Shown here one piece after another: positions 34,887 to 42,923 of a stretch of 59,187 nucleotides of DNA. This DNA comes from Acetobacteraceae bacterium (lineage in GTDB: Bacteria > Pseudomonadota > Alphaproteobacteria > Acetobacterales > Acetobacteraceae): contig JANXMB010000149.1 of assembly GCA_025354865.1 (NCBI GenBank), positions 1 to 59,187 on the forward strand, given 5' to 3'. The position numbers were made by a program, and so were the translations under genes. Each line of letters starts with the position of its first letter. Position 1 is the stretch's first letter. The notes below the pieces were generated by a model. That model ran no database searches. It was not told the DNA's origin and worked only from the letters and a program-made list of their open reading frames with translations.

Positions 34887-35873
34887 ATGGCGCGCCTCAT
34901 CGCGGGGTTCGGCACGTCGCACAGTCCGATGCTGGCCTGTGCGGCCGAAGACTGGACCCCGTCCTTTCTGCCGCGCGACCAGGCCCGTCGTCATTACGAT
35001 TTCGACGGCAATCCCTGCCGTTACGAGGACCTTCTGGCACGCGCGCCGGCGGACGCCATGGACCGCATCGCGCCAGATGCCATGGTGCAGCGGCGGGCCG
35101 CGATCGATGCGGCACAGGAAAGATTGCGGCATTCGATCGCCGTCGCAAACCTCGACGCGCTGATCGTCGTCGGCGACGACCAGGAAGAATTGTTCGACGC
35201 CTCCAACATGCCCGCGATCGGCATTTTCCACGGCGCCACCATCCGCAACGCCCGCGCCGCACCCGCCACCGACGCCATGTCCCGTGCTCGTATGCGCTTT
35301 CTGGAGGACGGGGCCGAGGTCGAATATCCCTGCCATGCCGGATTGGCCGGACACTTGATCGATCGTTTGCAGGACTGCGATTTCGATATTTCGGTTGCGT
35401 CCCGGATTCCGACGGCGAAGGCCGAAGGGCACGCCTATTCCTACGTGCATAAATTCTGCATGGGCGCCGCGCCGATCCCCATCGTGCCGGTGTTTTTGAA
35501 CGCCTATTACCCCCCGAACCAACCGCGCCCCTCACGTTGTTTCGCGCTCGGCGCGCATCTGGCCGACGCCGTCGCGGCCTTTCCCGACGACATGCGGGTC
35601 GGCATTCTGGCGTCTGGTGGACTGAGCCATTTCGTGGTGGACGAAGCATTCGATCGCGCGATCGTGTCGGCATTGCAACGCCAGGATGCCGCCTTTTTCC
35701 AAACCGCGCCGCTGCATAAATTGCAGTCCGGCAGTTCCGAAATTCGCAACTGGATCTGTCTGGCCGGCGCGGTCGCGTCGCTGCGGCCGGACTGGATCGA
35801 TTACGTACCGGGATATCGCACCCCGGCCCTGACCGGCACCGGCCTTTGTTTTGCCAGTTTCCGCTCAGGATGA
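34887..35873 (+). CDS. LigB-type class III extradiol dioxygenase-like protein
   Basis: A 328-residue protein of the class III extradiol ring-cleavage dioxygenase B-subunit family (protocatechuate 4,5-dioxygenase beta type). It starts with GFGTSHSPML, where the His is the expected iron ligand. ALIVVGDDQEELFD and IGIFHGATIR follow, and the late GILASGGLSHFVVDEAFD holds a His of the active site. No small alpha subunit (LigA) gene is adjacent, so it may be a single-subunit enzyme or have a different substrate. Upstream NIPSNAP suggests a small degradation unit. Confidence 0.8.
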   Translation: MARLIAGFGTSHSPMLACAAEDWTPSFLPRDQARRHYDFDGNPCRYEDLLARAPADAMDRIAPDAMVQRRAAIDAAQERLRHSIAVANLDALIVVGDDQEELFDASNMPAIGIFHGATIRNARAAPATDAMSRARMRFLEDGAEVEYPCHAGLAGHLIDRLQDCDFDISVASRIPTAKAEGHAYSYVHKFCMGAAPIPIVPVFLNAYYPPNQPRPSRCFALGAHLADAVAAFPDDMRVGILASGGLSHFVVDEAFDRAIVSALQRQDAAFFQTAPLHKLQSGSSEIRNWICLAGAVASLRPDWIDYVPGYRTPALTGTGLCFASFRSG

Positions 35874-35899
35874 TGCAACGATAACAGGATCGCAACAAA

Positions 35900-36106
35900 A
35901 TGCCAACCGGAACGGTCAAATGGTTCAACGACGCGAAAGGCTTCGGTTTCATCGCACCCGATGAAGGCGGGGAGGATTTGTTCGCACATTTCCGCGCCAT
36001 CCAGGGGGACGGTTTCAAGTCCCTCAAAGAAGGCCAGCGCGTCTCGTTCGAGGTCGAGCAAGGCCCCAAAGGCAAGCAGGCCAACAATATTCAATCCGCC
36101 GAATAG
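35900..36106 (+). CDS. Cold-shock-domain protein
   Basis: A 68-residue single-domain nucleic-acid-binding protein. It begins [15 protein letters not shown], with RNP1 KGFGFI, and RNP2 is DLFAHF (V-F-V-H-F in most relatives). It ends at the usual length after ANNIQ. It binds single-stranded DNA or RNA and acts as an RNA chaperone. It lies 26 bases after the dioxygenase gene and 12 before an LLM oxidoreductase gene. Confidence 0.92.
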   Translation: MPTGTVKWFNDAKGFGFIAPDEGGEDLFAHFRAIQGDGFKSLKEGQRVSFEVEQGPKGKQANNIQSAE

Positions 36107-36118
36107 GGAGAATTTCCG

Positions 36119-37261
36119 ATGAAAGTGGGAACCGCGCTCAGTATTCTGGCCCAACCCGGCCGCCCCGATGTCGCTTTGTACAACGAACATATGCAACTGG
36201 GCGATCTGGCCGAACCGCTGGGCTTCGATTCCCTGTTCGCGCTGGAACATCATTTCACCGGCTATTCGATGTCGCCCTCGCCGCTGCAAATGCTCAGCTA
36301 CTACGCCGGGCGGACCAGCAAGATTACCCTCGGCACCTGCGTGATCGTGCTACCCTGGCACGACCCCGTGCGGGTAGCGGAACAAATCGCGCTGCTCGAT
36401 GTCATGAGCGGCGGACGCACCTTGATGGGCTTCGGCCGTGGCGCTGCCAGCGTGGAATACGAAGGTTTCCGCATTCCGATGGAAGAAGCCCGCCCGCGCT
36501 TCGCCGAATCGGCGCAGTTGATCGTGAAAGCGCTGTCGAACGAACGTTTCGATTGGCAAGGCGAGTTCTACAAAATCCCCGAAATGTCGATCCGCCCGCG
36601 ACCGATTTCGCATCCCGAGCGGCGCTTCTATGCATCCTCCGTCAGCCCAGAATCATCCGAAATCATGGCGCGGCTCGGCTTCGGCATGATGATCGTGATG
36701 CAGAACGAATGGGCCAAAGCGGCGGAAGACGTGCTGCGCTATCGCGAAATTACCGCCAGCGTCGGCCACACGCCCCGCCCCCCGATCGTTTTGAGCAACG
36801 TCGCCTGCGCCCCGACCCGAGCGGAGGCGCGCGACCAGGCGATGCGCTATCTCGGGGAGAAGTGGGATTCCATCGACAATCATTACCATTTCGCCGACGG
36901 CCATCTATCGAATGTGAAAGGCTACGAATCCTACGGCAAGCTGGCGAAGACCTACACCAAAATGAAGGATGCCACCTTCCGCGACAAAGCGACGGATTTC
37001 TATCTGAGCATCCAGGTCGTCGGCACACCGGACGATTGCATCCAGCAAATCGGCGAGTTGCGCCGCCTGACGGGCATGGATCATTTCGTGACCGAATTTT
37101 CGTTCGGCAGCATGCCGCACCATTTGGCGGAAATGAACATGCGGCTGTTCGCGGACAAAGTGCTGCCGGTGCTGCAAAAGGATGCCGCGTTTCAGGGCGA
37201 AATCGATCCGTTCGTCGGTATCGCCACGGGCGACCGGGAGCGATTGTTCGCGCCGGCCTGA
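36119..37261 (+). CDS. LLM-class flavin-dependent oxidoreductase
   Basis: A 380-residue luciferase-like monooxygenase-family protein with a TIM barrel that binds FMN or F420. Motifs include GFDSLFALEHHF, ITLGTCVIVLPWHDPVRVAEQIALLD, SGGRTLMGFGRG, and the C-terminal VVGTPDDCIQQI, typical of the family. The substrate is unknown. ATAGGGAGAATTT precedes the ATG. A second LLM protein is encoded at 41837, with low similarity by eye. Confidence 0.87.
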   Translation: MKVGTALSILAQPGRPDVALYNEHMQLGDLAEPLGFDSLFALEHHFTGYSMSPSPLQMLSYYAGRTSKITLGTCVIVLPWHDPVRVAEQIALLDVMSGGRTLMGFGRGAASVEYEGFRIPMEEARPRFAESAQLIVKALSNERFDWQGEFYKIPEMSIRPRPISHPERRFYASSVSPESSEIMARLGFGMMIVMQNEWAKAAEDVLRYREITASVGHTPRPPIVLSNVACAPTRAEARDQAMRYLGEKWDSIDNHYHFADGHLSNVKGYESYGKLAKTYTKMKDATFRDKATDFYLSIQVVGTPDDCIQQIGELRRLTGMDHFVTEFSFGSMPHHLAEMNMRLFADKVLPVLQKDAAFQGEIDPFVGIATGDRERLFAPA

Positions 37262-37303
37262 TCTGGGTTGTATAACGGCGGCGACCTCGCCGGAGACCGC
37301 CTT

Positions 37304-38698
37304 ATGACCACCCTCGACGCCGTTCTCGCGCACGCCGACGCATCGCTCGATGCCTCCCGCGAACGATTGTTCGATCTGCTGCGCATCCCGTCGATCAGTA
37401 CCCAACCGGAATTCGCCGGGGAATGCGTGCGAGCGGCCGAATGGGTGCGCGATCAACTGGCCGGGTTGGGATTTCAGGCCAGCGTGCGCCCGACCGCCGG
37501 CCACCCCGTCGTCGTCGCACACCACCCCGGCCCGGCTGGATACAAAGGCCCGCATGTCCTGTTCTACGGACATTACGACGTGCAACCGCCGGAACCGATC
37601 GAACTCTGGAACAGCCCGCCGTTCGAACCGCAGCTGGTGGACGGCCCTCGCGGCAAGCGCTTCGTCGCACGCGGCGCGGTGGACGACAAAGGGCAGGCGA
37701 CGATGTTCATCGAAGCCTTGCGCGCGTGGCACGCCGTCGGCGGCGGCATCCCGGCAAAACTGACCCTGCTGATCGAGGGGGAGGAGGAAGTCGGATCCAA
37801 GAACCTGGAACCGTTTCTGATTGCAAACAAGGATGAATTGTCGCAGGCAGATGTTGCGCTGATTTCCGACACCAATATGTGGAACGTCGATACGCCGGCC
37901 GTCACCACGATGCTGCGCGGGATGGTCTATACCGAGGTCACACTGAAAGCCGCCAATCGGGACCTGCATTCCGGCCTGTACGGCGGATCGGCGTTAAACC
38001 CGATCAATGCCCTGACCCGTATTCTCGGGCAATTGCAGGACGACGACGGGCGCATTCGGCTGCCGGGCTTCTACGATCGGGTGAAGCCGATATCCAACGC
38101 CCAGCGCGCCCAATGGGATTCCCTGGGGTTCGACGAAAGCGCGTTCCTCGGCGATATCGGCCTGACCGCCCCGGCCGGCGAGCGGGGCTATTCCGCGCTC
38201 GAACGGTTGTGGGCGCGCCCAACCGCCGACATTAACGGCATCTGGGGCGGCTATACCGGCGAAGGCAGCAAGACGGTCATCGCCGCCCACGCGTCGGCGA
38301 AAGTATCGTTCCGGCTGGTGTCCGATCAAAACCCCGACGAGGTCTACGCCCAATTCCAGAAATTCGTGAACGATCGCCTGCCGCCGGGCGCAACCGCCGA
38401 ATTCGCGGTGTTCTCGCGCGGGCCGGGGATCGAGGTGAGCACAGACTCGCCGTGGATCCGGGCGACATTGGATGCGTTATCGGACGAATTCGGCAAACCG
38501 GCCGTGCTGATGGGTTGCGGCGGGTCCATCCCGGTCGTCACATCGTTGCGCAGCGTTTTGGGGCTGGAGGCATTGCTGGTGGGTTTCGGCCTGGACGACG
38601 ATCAAATCCACAGCCCGAACGAGAAATTCGAACAGGCTTGCTTCCATCGCGGCATTCGCTCGCACATTCGTTTGCTGGACAAATTGGCGGCAGGATAG
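37304..38698 (+). CDS. M20-family dipeptidase
   Basis: A 464-residue zinc peptidase of the carnosinase-like M20 group. ATG 37304 has CGGAGA upstream; the in-frame start at 37268 lacks a site. The metal and catalytic residues are visible in GHYDVQP (His/Asp), GAVDDKGQ (bridging Asp), EGEEEVGS (catalytic Glu and ligand Glu), SDTNMW (Asp) and the C-terminal GLDDDQIHSPNEKF (His). The lid domain lies at about 210-380. It would hydrolyse dipeptides or related amides. G-rich DNA follows the stop. Confidence 0.9.
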   Translation: MTTLDAVLAHADASLDASRERLFDLLRIPSISTQPEFAGECVRAAEWVRDQLAGLGFQASVRPTAGHPVVVAHHPGPAGYKGPHVLFYGHYDVQPPEPIELWNSPPFEPQLVDGPRGKRFVARGAVDDKGQATMFIEALRAWHAVGGGIPAKLTLLIEGEEEVGSKNLEPFLIANKDELSQADVALISDTNMWNVDTPAVTTMLRGMVYTEVTLKAANRDLHSGLYGGSALNPINALTRILGQLQDDDGRIRLPGFYDRVKPISNAQRAQWDSLGFDESAFLGDIGLTAPAGERGYSALERLWARPTADINGIWGGYTGEGSKTVIAAHASAKVSFRLVSDQNPDEVYAQFQKFVNDRLPPGATAEFAVFSRGPGIEVSTDSPWIRATLDALSDEFGKPAVLMGCGGSIPVVTSLRSVLGLEALLVGFGLDDDQIHSPNEKFEQACFHRGIRSHIRLLDKLAAG

Positions 38699-38713
38699 CC
38701 GGCCGCGCCCAGA

Positions 38714-38748
38714 GGGGCGTCGGGGGGCACCGGGGGGCGCCCGGGGGG
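38714..38748 (+). other. Four G-tracts able to form a G-quadruplex
   Basis: G4 at 38714-38717 and G6 at 38722-38727, 38732-38737 and 38743-38748 are separated by four to five bases. This exceeds the usual G3+ N1-7 quadruplex rule and could form four-tetrad stacks. It lies 16 bases after the M20 stop and about 107 bases before the CBS-BON start, on the coding strand of both, so it would be present in a shared RNA. Confidence 0.7.
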
Positions 38749-38854
38749 CAGTGGTCTCGCCGCCGCCGCCGTGGTTAATTGGTCGCCGTCGCGTCCGACC
38801 GACATGCGTCGGCCGCCGCCGTTCGACCGGTATTGTAACCGAGGGACCGAAACC

Positions 38855-39571
38855 ATGATCGTCGCCGATGTCATGACCCGCAATGTGATCTCCATCGCGC
38901 CCGACGCGACGGTGGAGGAAGCGGCAAAAACCATGCTGGACCGGGGCATTTCCGGCCTGTTCGTGGTCGATGCCAAAGGGGAACTCGCGGGCATCGTCAC
39001 CGAAGGCGATCTGCTCCGCCGCGACGAACTCGGGACCCAGCGGCATCGCCCGTGGTGGCTGCGCATCCTCGTGTCCCCCGGCCGGCAGGCGACCGATTTC
39101 ACCCACACCTACGGGCGGCACGTCAGCGACGTGATGACCCAAGATGTCATCGCCGTCCCCTCCTCCGCCCCGCTGGAGGAAGTCGTCGTGACCATGGAAG
39201 CCCACCGCATCAAGCGGCTGCCGGTGGTGGCGAACAATCGGGTCATCGGCGTCGTCAGCCGATCCGACCTGCTGCGCTATCTGATCGGGCACGCGCGCCG
39301 CAAACCGGCCGCCGCGACCGACGATTCCACCATCCGCAACACCATCCTCGACACGTTGGAAAAGCAGGCCTGGGCGCCGGTCACCTCGCTCAACGTCACG
39401 GTTGCCGATGGGGTGGTCGATGTCTGGGGCACGATTACCGACGACGCCGAGCGGCGCGCCATCTGCATCGTGGTGGAAAACACCCCGGGGGTGAAGCAGG
39501 TGCACGATCATCTGGTGTATATCGAGCCTTACTCCGGCACCGTGATCGAAGCGCCCGACGAACAGCGGTGA
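38855..39571 (+). CDS. CBS-CBS-BON domain protein
   Basis: A 238-residue protein with two CBS domains (about 1-60 VMTRNVISIAPDATVEEAA; 85-150 VMTQDVIAVPSSAPLEEV) and a C-terminal BON domain (about 160-225, LNVTVADGVVDVWGTITDDAER). CBS pairs bind adenosine ligands and BON domains bind lipids or ligands. Family members are thought to sense energy state, but few have been studied. ATG 38855 follows GAGGGA. It overlaps the glpD-like gene by four bases. Confidence 0.87.
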   Translation: MIVADVMTRNVISIAPDATVEEAAKTMLDRGISGLFVVDAKGELAGIVTEGDLLRRDELGTQRHRPWWLRILVSPGRQATDFTHTYGRHVSDVMTQDVIAVPSSAPLEEVVVTMEAHRIKRLPVVANNRVIGVVSRSDLLRYLIGHARRKPAAATDDSTIRNTILDTLEKQAWAPVTSLNVTVADGVVDVWGTITDDAERRAICIVVENTPGVKQVHDHLVYIEPYSGTVIEAPDEQR

Positions 39572-40974
39572 TCTTCGACGTCGCGGTGATCGGCGGTGGC
39601 ATCAACGGTGCCGGCATCGCCCGCGACACGGCCGGGCGCGGCCTGAAGACCTTATTGCTGGAGCAAGGCGATCTGGCGGGGGCGACGTCCTCGGCATCGA
39701 CCAAGCTGATCCATGGCGGACTGCGCTACCTCGAACACTACGAATTCCGCCTCGTGCGGGAGGCGCTGACCGAACGCGAGGTCCTGTTGCGCGCGGCGCC
39801 CCACCTCGTGCGGCCCATGCGCTTCGTCCTGCCGCACCACGCCGGGTTGCGGCCGCAGTGGATCGTCCGAGCGGGGTTGTTGTTGTACGATTATTTGGGC
39901 GGGCGGAAAGTGTTGCCGCGCAGCCGAGCGGTGGATCTGTCGGGCGATCCGGTGTTGCAGGCGGATTTCCGCCGAGGCTTCGAGTATTCCGATTGTTGGG
40001 TGGACGACGCCCGCCTTGTCGTCGCCACCGCCCGCGACGCCGCCCTCCGTGGCGCCGACATCCGCACCCGCACCCCATGCACCGCCGCCAGGCCGATCGA
40101 CGGGCTGTGGTCGCTGACGCTCGGCGATGGCCGGGAGGAACGCGCCCGCGTGTTGGTCAACGCCGCCGGCCCCTGGGTGTCGGGCGTCCTGTCCAGCGTG
40201 GTCGCGCAGAACGCGCCGGCTCGCATCCGCATGGTCAAGGGCAGCCACATCGTCGTCCGCAAACTATTCGCGGGGGACAAGGCGTATATTTTTCAGAACG
40301 CCGATGGCCGCGTCTGCTTTGCCATTCCATACCAAGACGATTTCACCCTGATTGGTACAACGGACGAGGACTATACCGGCGATCCCGGCGCCGTCGCGAT
40401 CTCCCCCGCCGAGGAGCGTTATCTGCTGGCTGCGGTGAACGCCTATCTGCGCACCCCCGCCACCGCCGCCGACATTGTCTGGCGCTATGCCGGCGTGCGC
40501 CCGTTGCGCGACGACGGTGCGTCGAAGGCGCAGGAGGCCACGCGCGATTACGTGCTGGAGCTGACCGGCACGCCGCCCGTGCTCTCGGTATTCGGGGGTA
40601 AAATCACCACCTACCGGCGCCTTGCCGAGGCGGCTTTGGCACGCTTGGCGCCCTTTTTCCCCAACCTGCCCGGCCCCTGGACCGCGCATGCGAGTTTGCC
40701 GGGGGGCGATTTCGCCTGGGACGGGATCGACGCCTATCTTGCCGGCCTGCCCGCTGCCTCTGCCCGCCGGCTGGTGCACGCCTATGGCACCGAAGCATCG
40801 CACGTCGTCGGCGGCCGCGACCTTGGCTGGGGGTTGACCGAAGGCGAGGTCGATTGGCTGGTCCGCAACGAATACGCCCGCACCGCCGAGGACATCCTAT
40901 GGCGCCGCACCAAACTAGGATTGCGCTTCGGCGCGCCCGAAACGGCGGCGCTGGCCCGACTTCTCGCACACTGA
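39568..40974 (+). CDS. glpD: Glycerol-3-phosphate dehydrogenase (FAD, aerobic type)
   Basis: It oxidises sn-glycerol 3-phosphate to dihydroxyacetone phosphate and feeds electrons to quinone at the inner membrane. The GTG start at 39568 overlaps the CBS-BON stop and gives 468 residues, slightly shorter than E. coli GlpD (about 500). The FAD site is VIGGGINGAGIARDTAGRGL (7-26). Other family motifs are SSASTKLIHGGLRYLEH, FGGKITTYRRLAE, and IPYQDDFTLIGTTDEDY. The C-terminal domain contains EVDWLVRNEYARTAEDILWRRTKLGLR. Coupling to a CBS-BON protein is unusual. Glycerol kinase and transporter genes are absent. Confidence 0.92.
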   Translation: MIFDVAVIGGGINGAGIARDTAGRGLKTLLLEQGDLAGATSSASTKLIHGGLRYLEHYEFRLVREALTEREVLLRAAPHLVRPMRFVLPHHAGLRPQWIVRAGLLLYDYLGGRKVLPRSRAVDLSGDPVLQADFRRGFEYSDCWVDDARLVVATARDAALRGADIRTRTPCTAARPIDGLWSLTLGDGREERARVLVNAAGPWVSGVLSSVVAQNAPARIRMVKGSHIVVRKLFAGDKAYIFQNADGRVCFAIPYQDDFTLIGTTDEDYTGDPGAVAISPAEERYLLAAVNAYLRTPATAADIVWRYAGVRPLRDDGASKAQEATRDYVLELTGTPPVLSVFGGKITTYRRLAEAALARLAPFFPNLPGPWTAHASLPGGDFAWDGIDAYLAGLPAASARRLVHAYGTEASHVVGGRDLGWGLTEGEVDWLVRNEYARTAEDILWRRTKLGLRFGAPETAALARLLAH

Positions 40975-41033
40975 TACTTTGGCCCTAGATCGTGATGCGT
41001 TCGCGCTCCAACCAACAGGATACTGTACGAAAC

Positions 41034-41822
41034 ATGGCAACCGAAGCAGTGGCACGACCAGCGGCAACCATTCTCCTGCTGCGGGATGGGCCGAACGGGT
41101 TGGAGGTGTTCATGGTGGTGCGGCACCATGCGATCGACTTTGCCTCCGGCGCGTTGGTGTTCCCCGGCGGGCGGGTCGAAACCAGCGATGGTGCGCTGGC
41201 GGAGCGTCTTGGCGCGACCGATGTGCTGGCAGCCGGATTCCAACTGGCCGCGATTCGGGAAACTTTCGAAGAATGCGGCGTGCTGCTGGCCCGCCGGAAC
41301 GGGGAAAGCGGGATCGTCGACGCCGACACCCTGCTGCGTGTCGAAAACGAACATCGCGCGGCGTTGAACGCCGGCAGCATCGAATTCGGCACCATCCTGG
41401 ACGCGCACGACCTGACCCCGGCCACCGACCTGCTGGTGCATTATGCCCATTGGATCACGCCGTCCAATCAGCCCAAGCGCTACGATACCCAGTTCTATTT
41501 GGCCGAAGCGCCGCCGTCGCATGTCGCCGTGCACGACGGGCACGAGTCGGTCGACTCGATCTGGATCGCGCCGCAGGACGCGCTGACCGGCACCGAGGAA
41601 GGCCGCTACGTCCTGGTCTTCGCCACCCAAATGAACCTGAAAAAACTCGCCCAATTCCGCTCGGTTGCCGAATCCATGGCCGCCACACGGGCATCGACCG
41701 TCGTCACCGTGCAACCCCGCGGCACCAAGCTGGACGACAAGCGGCGGAAACTGCTGATCCCGATCGAGGCCGGTTACGGCGGCAGCGAATTCATCGTCGA
41801 ACTGCCGCCAGCATCATCCTGA
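41034..41822 (+). CDS. Nudix hydrolase (NUDT19/CoA-diphosphatase-like group)
   Basis: A 262-residue Nudix protein. The start at 41034 begins directly with the conserved region (AATILLLRDGPNGLEVFMV); starts at 40992 or 40995 are possible but add a non-conserved tail. The Nudix box is split by an insertion: GGRVETSDG ... AAIRETFEECGVLL, with the R-E-x-x-E-E-x-G-x core intact. Such split boxes are found in the NUDT19-type hydrolases acting on CoA derivatives. The reaction is hydrolysis of a nucleoside diphosphate linkage; the substrate is inferred only. The LLM gene follows after 14 bases. Confidence 0.82.
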   Translation: MATEAVARPAATILLLRDGPNGLEVFMVVRHHAIDFASGALVFPGGRVETSDGALAERLGATDVLAAGFQLAAIRETFEECGVLLARRNGESGIVDADTLLRVENEHRAALNAGSIEFGTILDAHDLTPATDLLVHYAHWITPSNQPKRYDTQFYLAEAPPSHVAVHDGHESVDSIWIAPQDALTGTEEGRYVLVFATQMNLKKLAQFRSVAESMAATRASTVVTVQPRGTKLDDKRRKLLIPIEAGYGGSEFIVELPPASS

Positions 41823-41836
41823 GCGGAGGGAACCCC

Positions 41837-42832
41837 ATGCAAGTCGGCCTGTTCGTCACGCTGGAACACGAAGCGGACGAGGACCCCGCAGCCCATCTGC
41901 GCAACATCGTCGCGCAAATTCGCACGGCGCGGGATGCCGGCTTCGACTCCTTATGGATGCCGCAGCATTTCGTCACCGGCCCCACCATGCGGCAAACGGC
42001 GGCCGCGCCGATGCTGGGGTATCTCGCGAGCATCGCCGAGGGCATGCGCCTCGGCACTGCCGTCCTGTTGCTGCCGATGCTGAACCCCGTGCTGCTGGCC
42101 GAGGAAGCCGCGACACTCGACCATCTGACCGACGGCAAGTTCGTATTGGGTGTCGGCTTAGGCTATCGCGACCACGAATTCGCGGCGATGGGGATCGAGC
42201 GCAAATCCCGCGTCGGCCGTTTCAAGGAATATGTCGAGGTCATCCGCCGCCTTTGGGCCGGCGACCATGTCACCTTCCACGGCAAATATATTACGCTCGA
42301 CGATGTCAGCCTAAGCATGCGCCCACGCAACCCGACCAGCATCCCGCTGTGGGTCGGCGGCACGGTGGCGGACGCGGTCAAACGCGCGGCGGCGATCGGC
42401 GATTCCTGGCAAGGCCCGGGTGCTGCGACCCTGGACGAAATGACCCGTTGGTGGGACTTGTTTCACCAAACCCGAGCCGATTTGGGTAAACCGATGGAAT
42501 ATGCTCGGCAGGTGTCGCGGGAATTGTTCTGCGGCCCGTCGATGCAGGGCGCCATCGATCTGGCACGCGGACCGATCTCGGCGAAATACAGCCGCTACGC
42601 CGGGCACGGATACGGCGGTTTCGACCCGTCCGCAGGCGAGGACTCGTTCCGCCAATTCGCCCAAAACCGCTTCGTTGTCGGCGATGCCGCCTATGTCCGC
42701 GACGAGCTGCAACGCTACCGCGAGACCCTCGGCGCGACGGAGTTCCGCTTTCGCATGGGTTGGCCGGGCTTACCGCAGGAAGAAGTTCTGGCCAGCATCC
42801 GGCGCGTGGGCCAGATCGCCCAAAGCCTGTAG
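41837..42832 (+). CDS. LLM-class flavin-dependent oxidoreductase
   Basis: A 331-residue luciferase-like protein, start ATG 41837 with GGAGGG at 41825-41830. Motifs: AGFDSLWMPQHF, RLGTAVLLLPMLNPVLLAEEAATLDHLTDG, FVLGVGLGYRDHEFAAMGI (FMN/F420-binding strand and loop), and IPLWVGGTVADAVKRAA. No electron-supplying reductase is near. The downstream convergent gap contains a nested palindrome. Confidence 0.87.
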   Translation: MQVGLFVTLEHEADEDPAAHLRNIVAQIRTARDAGFDSLWMPQHFVTGPTMRQTAAAPMLGYLASIAEGMRLGTAVLLLPMLNPVLLAEEAATLDHLTDGKFVLGVGLGYRDHEFAAMGIERKSRVGRFKEYVEVIRRLWAGDHVTFHGKYITLDDVSLSMRPRNPTSIPLWVGGTVADAVKRAAAIGDSWQGPGAATLDEMTRWWDLFHQTRADLGKPMEYARQVSRELFCGPSMQGAIDLARGPISAKYSRYAGHGYGGFDPSAGEDSFRQFAQNRFVVGDAAYVRDELQRYRETLGATEFRFRMGWPGLPQEEVLASIRRVGQIAQSL

Positions 42833-42833
42833 A

Positions 42834-42876
42834 GCGCGATGACCGAAGGTGGAATCACCGGAGGTCTGAATCGCGC
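42834..42876. repeat. Nested intergenic palindrome (RIME-like)
   Basis: Outer arms GCGCGAT (42834-42840) and ATCGCGC (42870-42876) enclose GACC/GGTC (42841-42844 with 42863-42866) and GGTG-GAAT-CACC (42848-42859). This GAGCGCGATG...GTGGAATC...GAATCGCGC layout resembles the dispersed palindromic repeats of alphaproteobacteria (RIME-type). It sits between convergent genes and could also terminate both. Confidence 0.55.
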
Positions 42877-42923
42877 GAACAAACAATAGGTTCGCTCGGG
42901 CGCGACCTACTGGCGGCCTGTTG

